Origin: CADEEN01 sp035716845
GTDB taxonomy: Bacteria; Pseudomonadota; Gammaproteobacteria; Burkholderiales; Burkholderiaceae_C
Direction: 5' to 3'
Assembly: GCA_035716845.1 (NCBI GenBank)
Contig: DASTJE010000097.1
Location: 1-16,242 of the forward strand
Length of the DNA stretch: 16,242 nt
Shown here: positions 1 to 6,190 of the stretch, piece after piece
Numbering within the stretch: the first letter of the stretch is position 1
Layout: every line of letters begins with the position of its first letter
Notes under the pieces: generated by a model
Told to the model about the DNA's origin: nothing
The model's input: the letters and a program-made list of their open reading frames with translations, nothing else
Database searches by the model: none
Translations under genes and position numbers: made by a program

Positions 1-1682
1 ACGTTGACCAGCACCGGCCGGCCGGCCTGGGCGAGGGCGCGCGCCTGCGCCAGCGCACCCGCCACCTCGTCGTCGCGCGTCACCTTGAGGCCGGCGGCGC
101 CGAAGCCCTCGGCCACGCGGTGGTAGTCGGTGCGCGCGAGCACGGTGCCCACGTCGTCACCGAGCATCTTCACCTGCTCGCGGGCGATCTGCGCCCAGGC
201 CGCGTCGTTGCCGACCACCGCGATCACCGGCACGCCCAGCCGGACGAAGGTGTCGAACTCCGCAAGGCTCCAGCCGCTGGCGCCGTCGCCGAAGATGATC
301 CAGATCTGCGCCCCGGGCCGCGCGGCCGCAGCGCCGAGCGCGAAGCCCGCGCCGACGCCCAGCGTGCCGAAGGCGCCCGGGTCCAGCCAGGTCAGCGGCC
401 CGCGCGGGCGCAGCACGTAGCTCGCGGTGCCGACGAAGTCGCCGCCATCGGCGACGAAGATCGCGTCGTCGCCCGCCGCGGCGTCGAGCGCGCGCAGCAG
501 CGCCAGCGGGTTGACGTGCTCGCCGCGGCCCGCGGCCTGGCCGTCGATCTCGGCCTCGCGCGCGCGGTCGCGCTCGCGCAGCGCGTCGTGCCAGGCGGCC
601 CAGCCGGTGCGCGGCGGCAGGCGCGCGGCCAGCGCCTCGATCGCCAGGCCCGCATCGCCGATCATCGCCACGTCCGGCCTGCGGTTCAGCGTCGCGTCGC
701 GGCGGCTGCGGTTGGCCGCGAGCAGCGTCGCGCTGCGCCTGACGTGGCGTCCGTAGTCGAGGCGGAAGTCGCACGGCACGCCGGCGAGCAGCACGCAGTC
801 GGCCTCGCGCAGCGCGTTGCGGCGCGCATGGCGCATCTGCAGCGGGTGGTCGCGGCCGAGCAGGCCGCGTGCCATGCCCGACAGGTAGACCGGGATGCCC
901 AGGCGCTCCACCGCGGCAGCGAGCGCGCCGGCGCCGCCCGCGCGCACGACCGCCTGGCTGCCGATCACCAGCAGCGGCTTGTCGGCGCGCTGCAGCGCAG
1001 CGGCGGCGCGGCCGACGGCGGCCTCGCCGGGGCGGGGCGGCTCGACGCCGCGCGGCACGGGCGTCGGCGTCGCGTCGGCGCCGGCGAACATGCGCCGGGC
1101 ATGGCGGTTCAGCCACCAGCGCAGCGCGCGCTCGGCGAACGTGCTGCCCTTGCCCGCGGCGTCGGCGTACATCGCGCGGATCGTGGTTTCGTCGTACAGC
1201 AGGTCGACCGGGCACTCGACGAACACCGGCCCCGGAGCGCCTTCGGCGGCCAGCGCCAGCGCCTCGTCCACCGCCGGGCCCAGCTCGCGCACCCGATCGA
1301 GCTTGAACACGCGCTTGACCAGCGGCGCGACGAGCGCGCGCTGATCGATGTCCTGCAGCGCCCCGCGGCCCTGCATCGCGGTGGGCGCGGCGCCGCCGAG
1401 CAGCACCACCGGCGACTGGGCCATCTGCGCGTTCTTCAACGCGGTGATGGTGTTGGTGATGCCGGGCCCGGCGGTGACGGCGGCCACGCCCGGTCGGCCG
1501 GTGAGACGCGCCCAGGCGTCGGCCGCGAACACTGCGGTGACCTCGTCGCGCGTGTCGACGATGCGGATGCCGCGCGCCTTGGCGCCCGCCAGGATGGGCG
1601 AGATGTGGCCGCCGCACAGCGTGAACAGCACGGGCACGCCGTGCGCCTGCAGCACGGCGGCGACGCGGTCGCCACCGTGCAT
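1..1682 (-). CDS. ThDP-dependent enzyme, ILVBL/HACL2-like (acetolactate synthase-like); 3' end cut by window
   Basis: The frame is open from ATG at 1682 to the window edge, giving 560 codons; the family is about 550-630 residues, so only a few C-terminal residues are missing. The N-terminal ThDP pyrimidine domain carries the activating glutamate E47 (RDEVTAVFAADA), followed by TAGPGITNT near residue 70 and an ALQDIDQ segment. The C-terminal pyrophosphate domain has G465-D466-G467 and then GNDAAW at 491-496, the metal/ThDP signature. The segment GDGASGWSLAEFDTFVR...GNDAAWAQIAREQV resembles, from memory, human ILVBL (HACL2), a 2-hydroxyacyl-CoA lyase-type enzyme, more than biosynthetic IlvB. 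The start lies 2 bases after the stop of the upstream acyl-CoA synthetase (TGA-CG-ATG) without its own ribosome site, so translation is probably coupled. Inferred role: C-C cleavage of a 2-hydroxyacyl-CoA into an aldehyde one carbon shorter and formyl-CoA. A generic acetolactate-synthase-like carboligase remains possible. Confidence 0.9.
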   Translation of the reverse strand, partial: MHGGDRVAAVLQAHGVPVLFTLCGGHISPILAGAKARGIRIVDTRDEVTAVFAADAWARLTGRPGVAAVTAGPGITNTITALKNAQMAQSPVVLLGGAAPTAMQGRGALQDIDQRALVAPLVKRVFKLDRVRELGPAVDEALALAAEGAPGPVFVECPVDLLYDETTIRAMYADAAGKGSTFAERALRWWLNRHARRMFAGADATPTPVPRGVEPPRPGEAAVGRAAAALQRADKPLLVIGSQAVVRAGGAGALAAAVERLGIPVYLSGMARGLLGRDHPLQMRHARRNALREADCVLLAGVPCDFRLDYGRHVRRSATLLAANRSRRDATLNRRPDVAMIGDAGLAIEALAARLPPRTGWAAWHDALRERDRAREAEIDGQAAGRGEHVNPLALLRALDAAAGDDAIFVADGGDFVGTASYVLRPRGPLTWLDPGAFGTLGVGAGFALGAAAARPGAQIWIIFGDGASGWSLAEFDTFVRLGVPVIAVVGNDAAWAQIAREQVKMLGDDVGTVLARTDYHRVAEGFGAAGLKVTRDDEVAGALAQARALAQAGRPVLVN

Positions 1683-1684
1683 CG

Positions 1685-3370
1685 TCAGGCCCACTGCACG
1701 CCGTGGCGCTCGAGCCAGCGCGGCGCCTCGGCCTCGAGGGCCTTCTCGATGTTCGCGCGCTTGAGCTTCATCGTGGGCGTGAGCATGCCGTTCTCGATCG
1801 ACCAGGGCTCGCGCGCCACGACCAGGGTGGCGAGCTTCTCGTAGTCGGACAGCGCGGCGTTGACCTCGGCCAGCAGATGCGCCATGGCGTGCTCCACCTC
1901 CTTGCGCACGGTGGCTTCGTGCTGGCGCGGCCGCAGGTGCTCGGCGAGCACGACCACCGCATACGCCGAGGCCTGGCCGTGGCCCGACACCAGCGCCATC
2001 TCGACCATCGGGTGCGCGTTCAGGCGGTTCTCGATCGGCGCGGGTGCGACGTACTTGCCCTTGGCCGTCTTGAACAGCTCCTTGGCGCGGCCGGTCAGGC
2101 GCAGCATGCCGTCGGCGCGGCGCTCGCCGAGGTCGCCGGTGCGGAAGAAGCCGTCCGGGGTGAAGCATTCGGCGGTCAGCTCGGGCTGCTTGTAGTAGCC
2201 GCTGAACTGCGCCGGCGACTTGATGAGCACCTCGCCATCCGGCGCCAGCCGGACCTCGACGCCCGGCAGCGGCACGCCCACATATCCCGGCTCCAGATGC
2301 GCCTCGTCCGAGCAGTGCGAATACGAGTTGTCCTCGGACATGCCGTAGCCCTCGAACAGCTTGAGGCCGAGCCGGCGGTACCAGCGGATCAGCTCCGGCG
2401 GCAGCGGGGCCGAGCCGCTGCCGGCCTGGATCACCGCGTCCAGGCCCAGGCCCTTGAGCACCTTGCGCGCGACCAGGCGCCCCAGTACCGGGGCGCGCAG
2501 CAGGCGGTCGAGCTTGGCCGGCGGCATCTTGGCGAACACGCCCTGCTGGAACTTCAGCCACAACCGGGGCACCGAGATGAACAGCGTGGGGCGCGCGCGC
2601 TTCAGGTCGGCGAGGAAGGTGTCGAGCGACTCGGCGAAAAACAGGTGCGTGTGACCATCGACCAGCGAGTGCGCCTCGACCCAGGAGCGCTCGAAGCTGT
2701 GCGCCAGCGGCAGGTACGACAGCATGCGGCCCTGCACGCGCGGGCCGATGCGCTTGCGCACGTCGGCCGCGATCAGCGCGCCGGCGGCCGAGATGGCCCC
2801 GAACGAGGACATCACGCCCTTGGGCGTGCCGGTCGAGCCCGAGGTGTAGAGCAGCATCGCGATCTCGTCGGCCGCGCGCGCCGGGCGGCCGGCCAGCGGC
2901 TGGCTGCGCGCGACGATCGCGTCCCAGCCCTCGAACGCGGCCTGGGCCGACTCGGGCGCCAGCGGCAGGGCGATGCAGGGCAGGCCCTCGGGCACGCCGG
3001 CGCGCTGCTCGTCCCAGGTGTCGAGCTTGCCCACGAAGAGCAGGCTCGCGTCGCTGTGGTCGAGCACGTAGCGGATGGTCTGCGCGCGTTCGGTGGGGAA
3101 GATCGCCACCGTCGTGTAGCCGCCGATCCACACCGCCAGCTCGGCGATGATGAAGTGGGCGCAGTTCTTCGACAGCATGGCCACCCGCGCGCCGCGCGGC
3201 AGGCCGCGCGACTGCAGGTGTGCGGCCATGCGGCGCGCTTCGTCGAGCACCTGGCCCCAGGTGTAGTGGACGACCTGGCCGCCACCGACCGGCTGCGTCA
3301 GGTAGACACGCTTGGCATGTCGCGCCTCGTGGTCGCAGACATGGTCGAGGATGAGCTGCGTGTCGGTCAT
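1685..3370 (-). CDS. AMP-dependent long-chain acyl-CoA synthetase
   Basis: This 561-residue protein belongs to the ANL adenylate-forming superfamily, which converts a carboxylic acid, ATP and CoA to acyl-CoA, AMP and PPi. The phosphate loop YTSGSTGTPKG lies at 175-185, the GYGMSE adenine motif at 341-346, TGDLGE with the ribose-binding aspartate at 411-416, and the hinge/RAKELFKTAKGKYVAP segment at 428-443. The C-terminal LTPTMKLKR (530-538) supplies the catalytic lysine, probably K535. The FKTAKGKYVAPAPIE and TPTMKLKR forms are typical of long-chain or bubblegum-type synthetases rather than acetyl-CoA synthetase. No membrane segment is obvious. The ATG at 3370 fits the family N-terminus and has a weak GAG nine bases upstream. 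It is the promoter-proximal gene of a two-gene unit with the ThDP enzyme and probably supplies its CoA thioester. The chain length and any 2-hydroxy preference cannot be read from sequence. Confidence 0.93.
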   Translation of the reverse strand: MTDTQLILDHVCDHEARHAKRVYLTQPVGGGQVVHYTWGQVLDEARRMAAHLQSRGLPRGARVAMLSKNCAHFIIAELAVWIGGYTTVAIFPTERAQTIRYVLDHSDASLLFVGKLDTWDEQRAGVPEGLPCIALPLAPESAQAAFEGWDAIVARSQPLAGRPARAADEIAMLLYTSGSTGTPKGVMSSFGAISAAGALIAADVRKRIGPRVQGRMLSYLPLAHSFERSWVEAHSLVDGHTHLFFAESLDTFLADLKRARPTLFISVPRLWLKFQQGVFAKMPPAKLDRLLRAPVLGRLVARKVLKGLGLDAVIQAGSGSAPLPPELIRWYRRLGLKLFEGYGMSEDNSYSHCSDEAHLEPGYVGVPLPGVEVRLAPDGEVLIKSPAQFSGYYKQPELTAECFTPDGFFRTGDLGERRADGMLRLTGRAKELFKTAKGKYVAPAPIENRLNAHPMVEMALVSGHGQASAYAVVVLAEHLRPRQHEATVRKEVEHAMAHLLAEVNAALSDYEKLATLVVAREPWSIENGMLTPTMKLKRANIEKALEAEAPRWLERHGVQWA

Positions 3371-3484
3371 GGCGTTCTCGCAAGGGTCGGGCTGGGCCAG
3401 CCTAACCCAGGACGCTGCGACGGTGCCTCGGGTTCGATACTGAGCGCATGCGTCGCCCTTGCGACCATCCGCCCACGCCTGTGA
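3371..3484. other. Intergenic region upstream of the acyl-CoA synthetase
   Basis: This 114-base gap separates the stop of the phytochelatin-synthase-like gene from the synthetase start. It holds a 13-base inverted repeat, GGCTGG-G-CCAGCC, at 3390-3402, 20 bases before the synthetase ATG; its one-base loop suits a protein-binding site better than an RNA hairpin. CGCAAGGG (3379-3386) recurs inverted as CCCTTGCG at 3456-3463, flanking the gap. No good -35/-10 pair is visible. Promoter or operator function is inference. Confidence 0.3.
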
Positions 3485-4279
3485 TCACGGCGAGCCGACA
3501 ACGATGTAGCCGCGGTTCTCCACCGTGTCGAAGCTGCGCATGCCCTTGACGAGCGTGGACGTCGGCATCCAGACCCAGCCGGCGCTGGCAGGGTTCACGT
3601 CGAGCACGAGGAAGGAATCCGATGCGGCATCGTAGGCACCCAGCGGCGAGATGTGTCCGCCTCCCGACTGGCCGACCGCCATGCGCGTGTAGTTGACGAT
3701 CACATAGTCGCCGCTGCGCTCGAGGTTGCGTCTCAGGTCGTCGCGGATCTCGCCCTCCGGGCTCGAGTCGGCGACGATCACCAGCCGCGTGGCCGCTCCG
3801 TGCGCTCGCAGCAGCGCGTCGAGCTGGCGCAACTGGAAACCGACATCGCGCATCGACCTGCCTGCGATCAGCATGGGCTCGCCGAGTGCCTGGGCGCGCG
3901 TCTTCGGGCTCTTGTCGAACACGTTGTCCTGCGTGTAGCGCGGCAGCGTCAGGTCCGCCGTCGCGGGCAGGTTCCTGAGGTCATCGTCGCGCAGGCGACT
4001 GCGGTCGCGCGGCAGATCCGGTCGGGCCCCGGCCATTGCGTTGAGCACGATCGCGGCCGTCGTGGGGCCGCAGAACGCGGCATTGGACTGGGCCTCGAAC
4101 TGATTCGCGAGCGTCGGGAAATCCGTCTTGGCCGACGTTCGCGACAGGCGTGCCAAGCCCTCCTCGGACGCAAAGGCCACCAAGGCCGGCGGCACGTTCG
4201 GGCGCGCGTCCTGGGCCCGCACCGCCGGCGTCAGCGCAAGCGCCAACAGCCATATGAAGAGGGCACGACGCATGGGCAT
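3485..4279 (-). CDS. Exported phytochelatin synthase-like cysteine peptidase
   Basis: The 264-residue product matches the phytochelatin synthase catalytic domain (papain-like). FCGPTTAAIVLNAM places the catalytic cysteine at C70, GGGHISPLGAYD gives H209, and LVLDVNP gives D227, so the triad is complete. The H-to-D spacing of 18 equals that I recall for the Nostoc enzyme (C70, H183, D201). The protein has only this domain, as in bacterial homologues that mainly hydrolyse glutathione to gamma-Glu-Cys, whereas plant enzymes polymerise it. MPMRRALFIWLLALALTPAVRA is a Sec signal peptide with likely cleavage after A22, so it should act in the periplasm. I chose ATG 4279 because GGGAG lies 8 bases upstream and the signal peptide begins there; the frame stays open to 4369, but that would put 30 arginine-rich residues before the signal. 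Glutathione or peptide hydrolysis, perhaps metal-linked, is inferred. Confidence 0.88.
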   Translation of the reverse strand: MPMRRALFIWLLALALTPAVRAQDARPNVPPALVAFASEEGLARLSRTSAKTDFPTLANQFEAQSNAAFCGPTTAAIVLNAMAGARPDLPRDRSRLRDDDLRNLPATADLTLPRYTQDNVFDKSPKTRAQALGEPMLIAGRSMRDVGFQLRQLDALLRAHGAATRLVIVADSSPEGEIRDDLRRNLERSGDYVIVNYTRMAVGQSGGGHISPLGAYDAASDSFLVLDVNPASAGWVWMPTSTLVKGMRSFDTVENRGYIVVGSP

Positions 4280-4287
4280 GGCAGACA

Positions 4288-4292
4288 CTCCC
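4288..4292 (-). promoter_or_regulatory. Shine-Dalgarno deciding the phytochelatin synthase-like start
   Basis: GGGAG on the minus strand ends 8 bases before ATG 4279. It favours this start over the longer open frame and agrees with the signal peptide beginning at the same codon. Confidence 0.65.
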
Positions 4293-4327
4293 GGACCGCG
4301 AATCGTCCGACGCAGAAGAACGCCGCG

Positions 4328-4333
4328 AGTGTA
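4328..4333 (-). promoter_or_regulatory. Candidate -10 box for the phytochelatin synthase-like gene
   Basis: TACACT on the minus strand lies about 50 bases upstream of ATG 4279 and would give a leader of roughly 40 bases that contains the GGGAG ribosome site. No convincing -35 hexamer is seen, so this is tentative. It would separate the gene transcriptionally from pyrD, whose stop lies 154 bases upstream of its start. Confidence 0.33.
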
Positions 4334-4398
4334 GGCGCGGGCCCGCCGCGGGTGCGGGCGTTTCGCCACGCGCGCGGCGATGCAGATGCCCGGGGAGG

Positions 4399-4420
4399 AC
4401 GGCGATGACGCTATCGCCGT
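4399..4420 (-). terminator. Hairpin downstream of pyrD, possible terminator
   Basis: ACGGCGAT and ATCGCCGT form a perfect 8-base stem around a 6-base loop, beginning 13 bases after the pyrD stop. There is no U-tract on the minus strand, so it could aid Rho-dependent termination or RNA stability rather than act as a classical intrinsic terminator. Confidence 0.4.
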
Positions 4421-4433
4421 GCCGGCATCGCGC

Positions 4434-5483
4434 TCATTGAGCGTCGCGCGTCACCTTCATCGCCTTGGCCACCTCGCTCACCAGCGCCGGCCCCTCGTAG
4501 ACGAGGCCGGTGTAGATCTGCACCAGGTCAGCGCCGGCCTTGAGCTTGGACACGGCGTCGGCGCCGCTCATCACGCCGCCCACGCCGATGATCGGATAGC
4601 GCGGGCCCAGCTCGGCGCGCAGCAGCCGGATCACGCGGTTGCTCGCCCCCAGCAGCGGTGCGCCCGACAGGCCGCCTGTTTCCTGGCCATTGGGCAGGTG
4701 GTTGACGAGGTGCCGCGACACGGTGGTGTTGGTGGCGATGACGCCGTCGATGCCGTGGCGCTGCAGCGTGGCGGCAATCAGCTTGACCTGGTCCTCGTCG
4801 AGGTCGGGCGCGATCTTGACGAACACCGGCTTGGGGCCGTGGTCGCGTGCCAGCTCGGCGCGGCGCTCCATCAGCAGCTGCAGCAGCCACTGCAGCTGCT
4901 CGTCGCTTTGCAGCGAACGCAGGTTCTGGGTGTTGGGGCTGGAGATGTTGACCGCCACGTAGTCGGCATGCGGGTACACCGCGCGCAGGCCGAGCAGGTA
5001 GTCGTCGGCCGCGCGGTCGATCGGCGTGGCCGCGTTCTTGCCGATGTTCAGGCCCACGATGCCGCCCGAGGCGCGGAAGCTGTGCGCGCGCTGCACGTTG
5101 GCCAGGAAGGCGTCGACGCCCTCGTTGTTGAAGCCCAGGCGGTTGATCAGGGCCCGGGCTTCGAGCACGCGGAACATGCGCGGCCTGGGGTTGCCCGGCT
5201 GGGCCTTGGGCGTGACGGTGCCGACCTCGATGAAGCCGAAGCCCATCGCCCCCAGCCCGTCGATGCAGCGCCCGTTCTTGTCCAGGCCGGCCGCCAGGCC
5301 GACCCGGTTGGGAAAGCGCAGCCCGGCCAACGTCACCGGGTCCGACACGCGCGGCTGCTCCCACAGCGCCTGCGCGGCAGTGTTCTGCAGGCGTGCGATG
5401 GCGGCGAGCGTCAGGTCGTGCGCCCGCTCGGGGTCGAGGCCGAACAGGAATGGGCGGGTGAAGGCGTACGGAACGACGGGCAT
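4434..5483 (-). CDS. pyrD: Dihydroorotate dehydrogenase (quinone), class 2
   Basis: PyrD oxidises dihydroorotate to orotate with FMN, passing electrons to the quinone pool, the fourth step of UMP synthesis. The 349-residue length and N-terminal segment (PYAFTRPFLFGLDPERAHDLTL) are those of the membrane-associated class 2 enzyme. Visible family motifs are GLAAGLDKNG, FGFIEVGTVTPKAQPGNPRPRMFR, the substrate-loop LINRLGFNN, VGLNIGKN, the YVAVNISSPNT segment carrying the catalytic serine of class 2 enzymes, FVKIAPDLD, IATNTTVSR, and the C-terminal phosphate-binding IIGVGGVMSGADA and LVQIYTGLVYEGP. I chose ATG 5483; an in-frame TTG at 5504 would add seven residues with no better ribosome site. It is divergent from rpiA across 44 bases and followed by a hairpin. 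The assignment is secure. Confidence 0.97.
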   Translation of the reverse strand: MPVVPYAFTRPFLFGLDPERAHDLTLAAIARLQNTAAQALWEQPRVSDPVTLAGLRFPNRVGLAAGLDKNGRCIDGLGAMGFGFIEVGTVTPKAQPGNPRPRMFRVLEARALINRLGFNNEGVDAFLANVQRAHSFRASGGIVGLNIGKNAATPIDRAADDYLLGLRAVYPHADYVAVNISSPNTQNLRSLQSDEQLQWLLQLLMERRAELARDHGPKPVFVKIAPDLDEDQVKLIAATLQRHGIDGVIATNTTVSRHLVNHLPNGQETGGLSGAPLLGASNRVIRLLRAELGPRYPIIGVGGVMSGADAVSKLKAGADLVQIYTGLVYEGPALVSEVAKAMKVTRDAQ

Positions 5484-5527
5484 GGTGGGCGACAATTCTC
5501 GCAAACCGGATTTTCCGCAGGCTGACG
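5484..5527. promoter_or_regulatory. Divergent pyrD-rpiA intergenic region
   Basis: This 44-base gap must hold the start signals of both genes unless their promoters lie inside the opposite gene. GACAAT at 5491-5496 on the plus strand is a possible -10 box for rpiA, giving a leader of about 25 bases that includes a GCAGG ribosome site (5517-5521), 6 bases before the rpiA ATG. No -35 is evident. For pyrD only a weak GAGAA lies upstream of the ATG. Confidence 0.3.
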
Positions 5528-6190
5528 ATGACGCAAGACGAACTCAAGACCCTGGTGGGGCGCGCGGCGCTCGATTTCGTGCCCGCGGGCAGCATCGTGG
5601 GCGTGGGCACCGGCTCGACCGTCAACAAGTTCATCGACGCGCTGGGCGGCATGCGCGAGCGCATCGCCGGCGCGGTGTCGAGCTCGGCGCAGAGCACGCA
5701 GCGCATGGCCGCACTGGGCATCCGCGTGTTCGACGCCAACGAGGTCGAGCGCGTGCCCGTCTACATCGACGGCGCCGACGAGATCGACGGCCGCGGCTGC
5801 ATGATCAAGGGCGGTGGCGCGGCGCTCACGCGCGAGAAGATCGTCGCCGACCTGGCCGAGCGCTTCGTCTGCATCGCCGACGAGAGCAAGCGCGTGGCGG
5901 TGCTCGGGCGCTTCCCGCTGCCGGTGGAGGTGATCGACATGGCGCGCGAGCGCATCGTGCGGCGCTTCGCGGCGATCGGCGGACGCGCCGTGCCGCGCAC
6001 GGGCGTAATCACCGACAACGGCCACCCGATCCTCGACGTGCACGGCCTCGCGATCACCGACCCGCTGGCCCTGGAGACCGAGATCAACCAGTGGCCCGGC
6101 GTGGTGGCCTGCGGCATCTTCGCCCGCCACCGCGCCCGCGTGTGCCTGCTCGGCACCGCGGGCGGCGTGCAGCGCATCGACTACGACTGA
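5528..6190 (+). CDS. rpiA: Ribose-5-phosphate isomerase A
   Basis: RpiA interconverts ribose 5-phosphate and ribulose 5-phosphate in the non-oxidative pentose phosphate pathway. The 220-residue length matches the family. GVGTGSTVNKFID (25-37) is the phosphate-binding loop, YIDGADEID contains D81 and D84, KGGGAALTREKI contains K94 and the general base E103; these positions equal the E. coli numbering as I recall it. The C-terminus has TDNGHPILD and the GVVACGIFA segment. The ATG is preceded by GCAGG at 6 bases. The last 10 bases, including the TGA, overlap the end of mnmC on the opposite strand. Confidence 0.97.
   Translation: MTQDELKTLVGRAALDFVPAGSIVGVGTGSTVNKFIDALGGMRERIAGAVSSSAQSTQRMAALGIRVFDANEVERVPVYIDGADEIDGRGCMIKGGGAALTREKIVADLAERFVCIADESKRVAVLGRFPLPVEVIDMARERIVRRFAAIGGRAVPRTGVITDNGHPILDVHGLAITDPLALETEINQWPGVVACGIFARHRARVCLLGTAGGVQRIDYD

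Noticed and set aside
1..1682. Calling the ThDP enzyme biosynthetic acetolactate synthase (ilvB)
   Set aside because: No ilvN small-subunit gene is adjacent within the visible sequence (only its upstream side can be seen), the sequence resembles ILVBL, and the partner is an acyl-CoA synthetase.
120..3484. Long plus-strand open frames (120-1844 and 1703-3484)
   Set aside because: They are antisense to the ThDP enzyme and acyl-CoA synthetase, have low-complexity Arg/His/Ala content, and show no motif or ribosome site.
4280..4369. A 30-residue N-terminal extension of the phytochelatin synthase-like protein
   Set aside because: The extension is arginine-rich, would bury the signal peptide, and lacks the GGGAG ribosome site that precedes ATG 4279.
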